From: Xylophilus ampelinus
GTDB taxonomy: Bacteria > Pseudomonadota > Gammaproteobacteria > Burkholderiales > Burkholderiaceae_C
NCBI RefSeq assembly: GCF_901875635.1
Contig: NZ_CABFMN010000070.1
Coordinates: 1 to 64,000 of the forward strand
Reading direction: 5' to 3'
DNA: 64,000 bases
Shown: positions 19,342-27,258 of the stretch, piece by piece
How positions within the stretch are numbered: the first letter of the stretch is position 1
How the letters are laid out: each line of letters begins with the position of its first letter
Position numbers and translations under genes: made by a program
Notes under the pieces: generated by a model
The model's input: only the letters and a program-made list of their open reading frames with translations
Databases searched by the model: none
What the model was told of the DNA's origin: nothing

Positions 19342-20088
19342 TCAAGCCGGCGCGGACGCTCGCGCACGGGGGTTTCCGGCCGCTTTGGAATGGCCGAGAA
19401 ATGCTTCGACCGTCGCCGAGTCGGCGAGCAGTTGTGTAGAGGTGCCGCTCGCGGTGATGCGGCCGTTGGTCAGGACATAGCCGCGATCAGCCAATGCCAG
19501 TGCGGCGCGCGCGTTCTGTTCGACCAGCAGGATCGACAGGCCCAGAGTCGCCCTCAGCTTGCGCAACGTCTGGAAGATGTCGGCAATCACCAAGGGCGCC
19601 AGGCCCATCGACGGCTCGTCCAGCAACAGTAGCCTAGGCCTGGCCATCAGGGCACGGCCGATCGCGAGCATCTGCTGCTCCCCGCCCGACATGAGGCCCG
19701 CCAGCTGGGTTCTTCGCTCTTTCAGGCGCGGAAAAAGCGCTAGAACGGAGTCGAGGGTCTCCTGAAAGTGGCCAGCTTGGCTGTACGCCCCCATCTCCAG
19801 GTTCTCCATGACGCTCATGTCCGGGAAGACAAGGCGCCCCTCTGGTACCTGGACCAGCCCCGCACGAACGATCCGGCTCGCACGACGGCCGCTCATGCGC
19901 TCATCGAAGAACACCACCTGGCCCGCAGATGCAGGGACCACGCCGCTGATCGCGTTGAGGGCCGTCGACTTGCCGGCACCGTTGGCACCGATCAGGCAGA
20001 CGATCTCGTTCTGCCCGACGCTGAGGCTGGCGTCGGCCAAGGCCTCGATGGCGCCGTAGCGCACACTCAGGTTCCTGACTTCAAGCAT
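19342..20088 (-). CDS. Liv-type ABC transporter ATP-binding protein (LivF-like)
   Basis: The protein is an ABC ATPase of 248 residues. Walker A is GANGAGKST near residue 37, the signature is MSGGEQQMLAIGRAL, Walker B is LLLLDEPSMGL, and the switch His lies further on. The pattern VPEGRLVFPDMSVMENL is typical of LivF. It pairs with the LivG-like protein on the cytoplasmic side of the LivHM permease. The ATG at 20088 lies inside the end of livG (8-base overlap). The C-terminus carries an extra basic tail of about 12 residues. Confidence 0.95.
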   Translation of the reverse strand: MLEVRNLSVRYGAIEALADASLSVGQNEIVCLIGANGAGKSTALNAISGVVPASAGQVVFFDERMSGRRASRIVRAGLVQVPEGRLVFPDMSVMENLEMGAYSQAGHFQETLDSVLALFPRLKERRTQLAGLMSGGEQQMLAIGRALMARPRLLLLDEPSMGLAPLVIADIFQTLRKLRATLGLSILLVEQNARAALALADRGYVLTNGRITASGTSTQLLADSATVEAFLGHSKAAGNPRARASAPA

Positions 20089-20863
20089 CGCCGCCCTCCA
20101 GCACGGCTTCGGTGCCCAGGTACGCATCGATGACATCCTGGCTCTGCTGCACAACCTCTGGCGTGCCCTCCGCGATCTTGCGTCCGAAATTCATCACGAC
20201 GACTTTTTGTGAGTAGCCCATGACCATATCCATGTCGTGCTCGACGAGCAGCACGATCAGACCTCCCCGCGCGAGGTCATGGATGAGCTCAGCGAGTTCA
20301 GAAGTCTCCCTGGAGTTCAGGCCGGCCGCCGGCTCGTCGAGAAGCAGTACCTTGGGCTGCATGGCAAGCGCACGGGCGATCTCTACACGTCGCTGCAGGC
20401 CGTAGGCGAGATCCGTGGCCGGCCGCTGCAGGAGTTCTTCAGGCAAGCCCACCTTTGCGATCGCATCGCGTGCGCGCTCTTCGATGCGTCGCTCGTCGGC
20501 ACGCGCCCCCCCAAGCCGGAGCATCGAACCCACGAATCCGCTGGAACCCCCCAGGTGCGCGCCGACCATGACCGTGGACAGGACATCCATGTCGTCGAAC
20601 AGCTGCGGGCTCTGGTAGGTTCGCGTCAGGCCGAGCGACGCGAGCTCATGGGGCGTGCGGCCCGAGACATCAGTGTCGAAGAGCCTGCACTGCCCGTGGT
20701 CAGCACGGACAACGCCGCTCACAAGATTCAGCAACGTGGTCTTGCCGGCGCCATTGGGCCCGATCAGGGCAGTGATCTCTCCGGGGGCAGCCGTGAAGCC
20801 CACACTGTCGACGGCGCATAGTCCCCCGTAGCGCTTGGTCAATCCCGTCACGACCAGGCTCAT
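20081..20863 (-). CDS. Liv-type ABC transporter ATP-binding protein (LivG-like)
   Basis: The protein is an ABC ATPase of 260 residues. Walker A is GPNGAGKTT, a LivG-type insertion (LTRTYQSPQLFDDMDVLSTVMVG) follows, the signature region is LAYGLQRRVEIARAL, Walker B is VLLLDEPAAGLN, and the EHDMD switch His is present. The usual LSGGQ is degenerate (LAYGLQ), as in many LivG proteins. Its ATG overlaps the livM stop (ATGA) and its end overlaps the livF start. Confidence 0.95.
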   Translation of the reverse strand: MSLVVTGLTKRYGGLCAVDSVGFTAAPGEITALIGPNGAGKTTLLNLVSGVVRADHGQCRLFDTDVSGRTPHELASLGLTRTYQSPQLFDDMDVLSTVMVGAHLGGSSGFVGSMLRLGGARADERRIEERARDAIAKVGLPEELLQRPATDLAYGLQRRVEIARALAMQPKVLLLDEPAAGLNSRETSELAELIHDLARGGLIVLLVEHDMDMVMGYSQKVVVMNFGRKIAEGTPEVVQQSQDVIDAYLGTEAVLEGGDA

Positions 20864-21897
20864 TTCGGGCCCCCCCGGCGAATCATCGCCTTGATGCCGT
20901 CCACGATGGCCTTGCCGAAACCATCGGGCATGAAAATCATGACCAACGTCATGATGGCGCCGTAGATCAGCAATTTGTATTGCTCGAAGTTCTCCAGCAG
21001 GCTTGGCAGGATCGTCACCAGCAAGGCGCCGAACAGGGCGCCCCAAACTGTTCCGACCGATCCCACCACGATCATGATGAGGAGCTCGATCGAAAGTCCG
21101 ACGTTAAAGACGCTCGCGTTGAACGCACTTTGGAAGTGTGCGAACAGCGATCCGGCGAGGCCGGTGAGCGCCGCTGCCAGCGTGAACACGGCGACCTTGT
21201 AGCCAACGACATCCACGCCGGTGCCCGCTGCAGCAACTTCCGACGCCTTCAGCGCTTTGAGGGCACGGCCGATGCGGCTATGGGCCAGATTCACCACGAG
21301 GACCATGACCGCGCAAAGCACGACGGCGACGAGCCAGTAGAAGCGCGACGGTTCGTCCAGCACCCATGGACCGACCTTGTAGGGGGCGAGGCCCAGAATG
21401 CCCGGATCCAGCCCCCCCGTGATGCTGCGCAGTTGCGCGAACAAGATGAAGCAGATGACGCCGAACGCCAAGGTGCCCAAGGCTAGGTAGTTCGTCGTCA
21501 GTCGCAGCAGCGGCCTCGCGACCAGCCAACCGAAGCTTCCCGACAGGGCGATCGCGGCGACAGTACCGATCCAGGACGGCAGCCCCAGGCGCATCACGAC
21601 ATAGGCACTCGCATAGGCTCCGACACCGAAGAACGCCCCCTGCCCAATAGAGATCTGTCCCGCGAACCCGAACAGCAGCGTCATGCCGAGCGCGGCGATG
21701 GCGAAGATGCCCGAGTAGATGAGCATCGTCAGATAGAAGGAGCGTCCCACCGTCAAGCCAATCGCCGCCGCGACGATAGCCAGAATCCCGATGCCTACGA
21801 GATCACGTGTGCGGCGCTGCGAGACGGGGCTCGCGGGATTGGACGAGCGGCCCGAATTCATCGTTCCCATGCTCACGACGTCGGTTGCGGGCTTCAT
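20860..21897 (-). CDS. Liv-type ABC transporter permease (LivM-like)
   Basis: The protein is a permease of 345 residues. A soluble, basic N-terminal tail of about 30 residues precedes 8-9 hydrophobic segments. FGFAGQISIGQGAFFGVGAYASA is the family-defining stretch. The C-terminal motif is SVGTVWGALFGALLVTILPSLLE. Its start overlaps the livH stop (ATGA). With LivH it forms the membrane channel of the island's importer. Confidence 0.95.
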   Translation of the reverse strand: MKPATDVVSMGTMNSGRSSNPASPVSQRRTRDLVGIGILAIVAAAIGLTVGRSFYLTMLIYSGIFAIAALGMTLLFGFAGQISIGQGAFFGVGAYASAYVVMRLGLPSWIGTVAAIALSGSFGWLVARPLLRLTTNYLALGTLAFGVICFILFAQLRSITGGLDPGILGLAPYKVGPWVLDEPSRFYWLVAVVLCAVMVLVVNLAHSRIGRALKALKASEVAAAGTGVDVVGYKVAVFTLAAALTGLAGSLFAHFQSAFNASVFNVGLSIELLIMIVVGSVGTVWGALFGALLVTILPSLLENFEQYKLLIYGAIMTLVMIFMPDGFGKAIVDGIKAMIRRGGPK

Positions 21898-22769
21898 ACG
21901 CGCTTGGCTTCCACTCGACCCAGCAGACCACTAGGCCAGGCGAGCAGGAGCGCCAGCAGGATGGCGAGCGCGACGGCGTCCTTGTAGCCGGACGAGAGAT
22001 AGCCGGCAGATAGGCTTTCCAGCACGCCGATGAGAAGGCCCCCGACGACAGCGCCGACGGGACTGCCGAACCCGCCGAGCACAGCCGCCGCAAAGCCTTT
22101 CAACCCGAAGGTCAACCCGTACTCGTAGAAAGCGGCCCCCACGGGTGCCACAAGAGCGCCGGCGATCGCACCGACCGCCGCGGCCATGGCGAATGCGAGT
22201 GCCGACATGAACCGCGGCTCGATGCCGCACAGCGCTGCAGCCCGGGCGTTTTGGCTCGCCGCCCGCATGGCCTTGCCGATGCGTGTTCGCAGGTACAGGT
22301 AAGTTAGCGCGGCGCTCACAACGGCCAGCGTCAGCAGGATCCAAATCGACTGAGAGCTCAGGTACACGTCCCATGCCCGGAAGTCGGGGATGACTCCAAA
22401 TGCCGGCATGAACAGCACGTCGCGGCCCGCCGTCACCTGCATCAGGCCACGGTAGAGCACGCTGAAGCCGATCGTGATCATCGCGTAGCCCAGGATGGTC
22501 TTGCGGCGGGCCTGCTGCAGACCGAACTGGTCCAGTGCCACCCCAAGCGCCGTGACCGCGACGATCGCCAGGGCCACAGCCAGCAGCTGGTTGAGCTGCG
22601 CCTGGGCAACCAACGTTGCCGCGACGAGGCCGCCCATCATGACGAAGTCGCCATTTGCGAAGTTCGTTACCCGCGTTGCGTTGAAGACGATGGTGAAGCC
22701 CAGTGCGGCAAGGCTGTAGACCGCGCCGATCGCGACGCCCGACAGAAGAATCTGCGCCAGTTGTGACAT
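21894..22769 (-). CDS. Liv-type ABC transporter permease (LivH-like)
   Basis: The protein is an integral membrane protein of 291 residues. ALGFTIVFNATRVTNFANGDFVM at its N-terminus and GGFGSPVGAVVGGLLIGVLE near its C-terminus are LivH signatures. It is the first gene of a nine-gene minus-strand operon: livH, livM, livG, livF, binding protein 1, SDR, binding protein 2, MDR reductase, Bug. It is divergent from the GntR gene, and an 18-bp putative operator lies 164 bases upstream. Confidence 0.95.
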   Translation of the reverse strand: MSQLAQILLSGVAIGAVYSLAALGFTIVFNATRVTNFANGDFVMMGGLVAATLVAQAQLNQLLAVALAIVAVTALGVALDQFGLQQARRKTILGYAMITIGFSVLYRGLMQVTAGRDVLFMPAFGVIPDFRAWDVYLSSQSIWILLTLAVVSAALTYLYLRTRIGKAMRAASQNARAAALCGIEPRFMSALAFAMAAAVGAIAGALVAPVGAAFYEYGLTFGLKGFAAAVLGGFGSPVGAVVGGLLIGVLESLSAGYLSSGYKDAVALAILLALLLAWPSGLLGRVEAKRV

Positions 22770-22932
22770 GGCAAATCAGCGGGTTGAGGCCCTGGGCGCT
22801 CGATTGGATTTGGGATGTGGGCGACGCACGCGATGTCTCCGGTTTTGGTTCCGAATCCTGCGGACCTCGATGGAAGTCCCGGATCGGCCCGTTTAGGTCA
22901 CATGGCGGGGAAGTTTTGTGTATACCGGTTGA

Positions 22933-22950
22933 CCTGTCAATAGTACTTCT
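22933..22950. promoter_or_regulatory. Putative GntR operator in the livH / gntR divergent region
   Basis: CCTGTCAATAGTACTTCT is identical over 18 bases to the minus strand at 11019-11036. It lies between the divergent transporter operon and the GntR gene. An exact 18-mer repeated in two promoter regions of one gene cluster is unlikely by chance. It is the best candidate binding site of the GntR protein encoded next to it. Confidence 0.72.
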
Positions 22951-22992
22951 CTGCGGGTTTTCCTCGATTCGGCGACCCGCTAGGATGAAAGA

Positions 22993-23010
22993 CCTGTCTA
23001 TAAAACTTCG
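22993..23010. promoter_or_regulatory. Second putative GntR operator, next to the regulator start
   Basis: CCTGTCTATAAAACTTCG matches the 18-bp site at 14 of 18 positions. It ends 12 bases before the GntR ATG, suggesting autoregulation. The spacing to the site at 22933 is 60 bases, close to six helical turns. Confidence 0.55.
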
Positions 23011-23022
23011 GCCGAGACGCCC

Positions 23023-23829
23023 ATGACCTCCACGGAAACCCGCCGCTCGACCACACGCACCCGGGCATCGGCCCAATCACAGCCACCCAGGCTACAGCCT
23101 GGGCCAGTAACCCTCTATGCGCAACTCGCGGCCATCCTGCGCGACCGGGTCCTGACCGGCACCTGGAAACTGGACGACGACATCCCTACGCTCGATGAAC
23201 TCGTCACCGAGTTTTCGGTGGCTCGTGTCACTGCCCGGCAGGCGATCCAGACACTGGTCGACGAGGGATTGCTGTCGAGCCAGCGGGGCCGCCGGACCTT
23301 CGTCACCTACCAAGCGCCAGCGATCGACGCCAACCCGCTTTACTCATCGACCGGTTCCATCACCTCCGATGGTTCGAACTACGCCATCGAGGTCATCCAT
23401 AGCGAGCGCTTCGGCGGTCTTCCGGCGCAGTTCCAGGGCCCTGGCGTTGCGTTTCCCGAGTACATGCGGATCCGGAAGGTCGATAGCCATGATGGCATCC
23501 CTTACGCGATCTCCGACAACTTCGTCGCCATGTCCATTTACAGAAGCTTTCCGCCGAACGCGGAGCGAAAGATCAAGTTGAGTCGGCTCGTGCGGGACCA
23601 CGCGCGGCCCAAGTTGGTCGAGGGGTCTGAACTCATCAAGGTGGCAACCCTCAACTATGAAGAGGCAAACCTCCTGCAGACGACTATAGGCAGTGCAGCG
23701 GCGCACGTGACGCGCACCTTCTTCGGGCCCGAACAGAAAGTGGCCTATTTCGGCCTTTTCCTGTACCGGGCGGACCGCTTCGCGATCCAGCGCGATATTT
23801 CTGACTTGCTGAAAAAAACGGCGCTCTAG
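23023..23829 (+). CDS. GntR family transcriptional regulator (HutC/UTRA type)
   Basis: The protein has 268 residues. A winged helix-turn-helix at residues about 30-95 (LYAQLAAILRDRVLTGTWKL, FSVARVTARQAIQTLVDEGLL, RRTFV) is followed by a UTRA-like effector domain from about residue 110. HutC-type regulators bind a pathway metabolite, which releases them from DNA. The first 27 residues are a disordered, Ser/Thr/Arg-rich tail. The gene is divergent from the Liv operon, with two putative operators in between. The same site recurs before the other island operons, so it is the likely regulator of the whole island. Confidence 0.93.
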   Translation: MTSTETRRSTTRTRASAQSQPPRLQPGPVTLYAQLAAILRDRVLTGTWKLDDDIPTLDELVTEFSVARVTARQAIQTLVDEGLLSSQRGRRTFVTYQAPAIDANPLYSSTGSITSDGSNYAIEVIHSERFGGLPAQFQGPGVAFPEYMRIRKVDSHDGIPYAISDNFVAMSIYRSFPPNAERKIKLSRLVRDHARPKLVEGSELIKVATLNYEEANLLQTTIGSAAAHVTRTFFGPEQKVAYFGLFLYRADRFAIQRDISDLLKKTAL

Positions 23830-23915
23830 CTGTGATGTCTCAATAGGTTGTTCATCCGAATGGGTCTGGGAAACTGGAGTTACCACACTTCAGAGTCACA
23901 GAGGAATCCCACCAG

Positions 23916-24500
23916 ATGAACAGCCATAGGAATGCCAGATTGACATTGGAAGGTCGCAAGTTGCTTGTCGAGCGCATTGCAGGACTGGAGCTGTCCAGCC
24001 TGAAGGCACTCTATCCCGTTGCACCAATCGTTCGCTTCGAACGAGAGGCGCCGGGCGAGTTGCTGCACATCGACACCAAGAAGCTCGGGCGCATCGCGCA
24101 GCCCAGCCACCGCGTGACAGGCGATCGCCGAGATGCCACGCGAGACGCTGGCTGGGAGTCCGCTCATGTGGCCATCGAAGATCACTCTCGCGCGGACTTC
24201 GTGCAGATGCACGAGGACAAGCGCAAGGGATCGGCCGTGGCGTTCCTGCAGGCCGCCGTCGCTCACTACGCGGCTTTGGGCGTGACGATCAAGCACCTGA
24301 TCACCAACAACGGCCGATCTATCGATCGCAACTGTTCGCCAGGACTTGTCCAGCCCTGGGCATCAAGCACTCTTTCACCAAGCCCTATCGCTCGCAGACC
24401 AACGGCAAGGCTGAGCGATTCATCCAAACCTGCTTGCGTGAGTGGGCCTATGACCGCATCTGGGCCAACAGTCATGAGCGAACTGCTTGGCTGCCGTCCT
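23916..24500 (+). pseudogene. IS481 transposase, first copy, frameshifted and truncated
   Basis: The frame opens MNSHRNARLTLEGRKLLVER. It then jumps to the catalytic domain (GELLHIDTKKLGR, HVAIEDHSRADFVQMHEDKR). The second acidic position of the DDE triad reads NNG where the family has DNG. After a one-base shift near 24320 it continues GIKHSFTKPYRSQTNGKAER, with the catalytic Glu, to ERTAWLPSFL. There it is cut by the second copy. The region between about residues 36 and 45 lacks the usual 80-residue DNA-binding part. Confidence 0.75.
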
Positions 24501-24507
24501 TCTTGGG

Positions 24508-24834
24508 CGTGCCGTCCAGCGTGTGCTGACCGATAACGCGTGGCGTTCCGATCGGCCCCTGTTCAGCTCAGCGTGCCTGGAGCTCGGCATCACCCAGAAG
24601 TTCACCAGGGCCTACCGTCCGCAGACCAACGGCAAGGCCGAGCGCTACATCCAATCGGCCCTGCGTGAGTGGGCCTCTGGTCGACGCCATGCCAACTCGG
24701 AACAGCGCCGTATGGCCTTGCCCGTGTGGAACCACTTCTACAACTGGCACCGCCCGCATCACAGCATCAACCTCGTGGCACCCATTGCTCGTCTCTCAAT
24801 GGGTCGAAAGAACCTCTTGGCACTTCACAACTAG
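24508..24834 (+). pseudogene. IS481 transposase, second copy, 3' part only
   Basis: The translation gives RVLTDNAWRSDRPLFSSACL, then KFTRAYRPQTNGKAERYIQS, then WNHFYNWHRPHHSINLVAPI, then RKNLLALHN. This is the C-terminal third of an IS481-type transposase from the second Asp of the DDE triad to the stop. It repeats the segment already present in the first copy but with clear divergence (RPQTNGKAERYIQ against RSQTNGKAERFIQ). It therefore comes from a second element, not a tandem duplication. Confidence 0.75.
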
Positions 24835-25742
24835 GCCCGATCGAAAGGCTTCCGATCCAACAGACAGTCGATGAACGCGCCCAGGAGCGCCGGCCGGTGC
24901 TGCCTGCTCGGGTAGTAAAGGAACAGCCCCGGGCGCGAAATCGACCAGTCCGCCAGCACCCGAACCAGCCGCCCCTGTGCCAGGAGGTCCCCCACGCCAT
25001 CCTGCTCGAAGTGATAGGCGATTCCCAGCCCGTTCAGCGCAGCAGCAATGCCGATGTCGGCATGATTGGTGACGACGGGGCCGTCCACCGCCACTTCGAG
25101 CCGCTGACCTCGCTTCTTGAATTCCCAGCGATAAGGCCTGCCGTCCATCTGCAACCGCCAGTTGATGCACGCATGGTCATGCAGCTCGGCCGGTAATCTG
25201 GGTGATCCTCGGCGCGCCAGGTAATCCGGGGACGCCACGGCAACCATGTTCATGTCCGGCGTGAGGCGGACGGCGACCATGTCCTTCTCGAGCCGCCCAC
25301 CCACGCGGATGCCAGCGTCGAAGCGGCCCGCGACGATATCTGCCAGCGCGTCGTCGACCACGATGTCGAGCACCACGTCAGGGTGCGCTCGATGGAAGCG
25401 TGAAAGCCGGGGCGCGATGATGGTTCTGGCTGCGATTCCCAGCGTGTTGATGCGCAGCGTGCCGCTCATCCGCCCTGTGGCCTCACTCGCTTCAGCGACT
25501 GCGACAGCCATCTCCCGAAACAGCGGAGCGATGCGCGCGTAGAGCAGCTCGCCGCTGGCCGACGCCGCGACGCTGCGGGTCGTGCGATTCAGAAGGCGCG
25601 TGCCGATGCGGGTTTCGAGCTGCCGGATGGTCTGGCTGAGTGCTGAGGGCGACAGCCCCAGATGCTCCGCCGCGCGGGCAAAACTCTGGCGCTCCACCAC
25701 CGCTATGAATGCCTTCAACTCGGCAAATTCCGACCCGCGCAT
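24831..25742 (-). CDS. LysR family transcriptional regulator
   Basis: The protein has 303 residues. A helix-turn-helix at residues about 8-65 (FIAVVERQSFARAAEHLGLS, SALSQTIRQLETRIGTRLLN) is followed by the periplasmic-binding-like effector domain. It belongs to the large LysR group that adjoins SDR genes. It is divergent from the SnoaL-like and SDR genes that follow. An ATGTA-N8-TACAT repeat lies immediately before its start. Its stop abuts the IS481 remnant, so the insertion event ended here. Confidence 0.93.
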   Translation of the reverse strand: MRGSEFAELKAFIAVVERQSFARAAEHLGLSPSALSQTIRQLETRIGTRLLNRTTRSVAASASGELLYARIAPLFREMAVAVAEASEATGRMSGTLRINTLGIAARTIIAPRLSRFHRAHPDVVLDIVVDDALADIVAGRFDAGIRVGGRLEKDMVAVRLTPDMNMVAVASPDYLARRGSPRLPAELHDHACINWRLQMDGRPYRWEFKKRGQRLEVAVDGPVVTNHADIGIAAALNGLGIAYHFEQDGVGDLLAQGRLVRVLADWSISRPGLFLYYPSRQHRPALLGAFIDCLLDRKPFDRA

Positions 25743-25743
25743 T

Positions 25744-25761
25744 ATGTATTTTTCTCTACAT
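25744..25761. promoter_or_regulatory. Inverted repeat, candidate LysR binding site
   Basis: ATGTA, eight bases, TACAT: a palindrome with the T-N11-A character of LysR boxes. It lies directly upstream of the LysR start and 85 bases before the SnoaL-like gene. AT-rich promoter-like sequence follows it (25765-25800). Confidence 0.45.
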
Positions 25762-25846
25762 AGATCATGCTGATTTTACGATATTCACTAGATTCTCCCT
25801 GGCATGCATCCTGAGGACCTTCACCGATTTCCATGGATCCCACATC

Positions 25847-26173
25847 TTGAACACCCTGACCCTCCCCGAGCCGATCGCCGCCTACTTCGCCGCCGAACAC
25901 AACCCTGGAGCCCTGGCGCATTGCTTCACGGCGCAAGCGGTCATGAAGGACGACGGCCACACCTACGCCGGCATCGAGGCCATCAAGGCCTTCATAGCCG
26001 AAGCATCCGCCAAGTACGACGCCAAGAGCGTGCCGTTGGCCATCGAACGGGAGGACGGCTTCCAACTCGTGCGCGCTGAGGTCGCCGGCAATTTCCCCGG
26101 TAGCCCCATCGTTCTTTTCTACCGCTTTCGCCTCGAACGCGGCCTGATCGCATCGCTGGAGATCACGGCATGA
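25847..26173 (+). CDS. SnoaL-like (NTF2-fold) domain protein
   Basis: The protein has 108 residues and a small alpha+beta cone fold. LPEPIAAYFAAEHNPGALAH, then VMKDDGHTYAGIEAIKAFIA, is typical of the nuclear-transport-factor-2/SnoaL group. That group includes isomerases, hydratases and polyketide cyclases as well as proteins of unknown role. The start is inferred as TTG at 25847 because homologues begin at this point (MNTLTLPEP-like) and no ATG fits; the only nearby ATG (25833) is out of frame and stops after five codons. Its stop overlaps the SDR start (ATGA), so the two are translated together. Confidence 0.8.
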   Translation: MNTLTLPEPIAAYFAAEHNPGALAHCFTAQAVMKDDGHTYAGIEAIKAFIAEASAKYDAKSVPLAIEREDGFQLVRAEVAGNFPGSPIVLFYRFRLERGLIASLEITA

Positions 26174-26952
26174 GCTTCGACCTGCACCTCAATGGCCTGC
26201 GGGCCGTGGTCACCGGCGGCACGCTGGGTCTTGGCGCCGCAGTCGTGAGGACCCTTGCGGAGGCGGGCGCGAGGGTGGCGACATCCGCGCGCAGCGCGCC
26301 GGCGCAGCCGGTGCAGGGGGTCACCTACCTCCCTGCCGACCTGACGACGGCGGAAGGGACGGGTCTCCTTGCCCAGACCATCCTTCAGGATTGGGGCGGC
26401 GCCGACATCCTGGTCAACGTGCTCGGCGGCTCCACAACGCCCGTCGGTGGGTTCGCCGCAATCAGTGATGAGCACTGGTTCGCCGAGCTGAATCTGAACC
26501 TGATCCCTGCCGTGCGTCTGGATCGCGCGTTGCTGCCAGCGATGCTGGCTCAGGGCTCGGGAGTCATCATCCACGTCAGTTCCATCCAACGCGTGCTGCC
26601 CCTGCCCGAATCCACCACCGCCTATGCCGCGGCCAAGGGGGCCCTCACGACCTACAGCAAGGCTTTGGCAAGGGAGGTGATGCCGAAGGGCGTTCGCGTG
26701 TTGAGCGTTGCGCCGGGCTGGATCGAGACCGAGGCTTCGGTGGCGTTTGCACAGCGGATGGCTGCACAGGCCGGAACGGACTACGAAGGCGGCAAAAAAA
26801 TCGTCATGGACTGGCTGGGAGGCATTCCGCTGGGCCGGCCCGCCAAGCCGCAGGAGGTGGCCGATCTGATCGCCTTCCTGGCGTCCTCGCGGTCCGCTTC
26901 GATCTCGGGGTCCGAATATCGGATCGACGGCGGCACCGTTCCCACCGTCTAG
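26170..26952 (+). CDS. SDR family oxidoreductase
   Basis: The protein is a short-chain dehydrogenase of 260 residues. TGGTLGLG is the nucleotide-binding turn, NVLGG replaces the usual NNAG, and S-YAAAK supplies the catalytic residues. The C-terminal DGGTVPTV is standard. It forms a two-gene operon with the SnoaL-like gene and is divergent from the LysR regulator. The substrate is unknown; this three-gene arrangement is common and often of xenobiotic or unknown function. Confidence 0.9.
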   Translation: MSFDLHLNGLRAVVTGGTLGLGAAVVRTLAEAGARVATSARSAPAQPVQGVTYLPADLTTAEGTGLLAQTILQDWGGADILVNVLGGSTTPVGGFAAISDEHWFAELNLNLIPAVRLDRALLPAMLAQGSGVIIHVSSIQRVLPLPESTTAYAAAKGALTTYSKALAREVMPKGVRVLSVAPGWIETEASVAFAQRMAAQAGTDYEGGKKIVMDWLGGIPLGRPAKPQEVADLIAFLASSRSASISGSEYRIDGGTVPTV

Positions 26953-27258
26953 CCGACACTGTTCGCCGCGACTTCAGAGAAGGCGCGCGGCGGGAATTAC
27001 CACGGCCCGAACCGGCTCGGTGAGGTGCGCGGCCACCCGGCCCCTGCCGCGCTCCCCACGTAGGCACTGGATGCAACGGCTGCGGCGCGACTGTGGACGG
27101 CCTCCAAGGCGCTGACCGGCACGGTCTTTCGTGAGGGGCCGAAGCCTTCCGATTGAATGCCCAGGCTGCCCGAGCCTCACCCGGCGCCGCGGTGGTTGCA
27201 GGCGAGGTCACGAAGCGTCTGGCAGGCCGGCGAGGTATCAACTGCGACTGGAGACGCT
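26953..27258. other. Intergenic region between convergent genes, no feature seen
   Basis: The 306 bases lie between the stop of the SDR and the stop of the VWA-domain gene. Short open frames exist but none shows family features or a convincing start. No hairpin with a T-run was found. Confidence 0.5.

Larger units (their letters stand above)
23840..24834 (+). mobile_element. Decayed IS481-family insertion sequence (mosaic of two copies)
   Basis: It starts with TCAATAGGTTGTT, shared with the remnant at 2881. It contains a transposase N-terminus at 23916, an internal deletion removing the helix-turn-helix, a frameshift near 24320, and two successive transposase 3' parts. An obvious inverted copy of the left end was not found near 24834. 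The element cannot encode an intact transposase. It marks the right edge of the catabolic island. Confidence 0.75.

Noticed and set aside
24700..24900. A right inverted repeat of the IS481 remnant matching TCAATAGGTTGTT
   Set aside because: No inverted copy was found near the end of the transposase remnant; the right end seems lost.
26953..27258. Short minus-strand frame (68 codons) in the gap after the SDR gene
   Set aside because: Arg/Leu-rich, no ribosome site, no family features.
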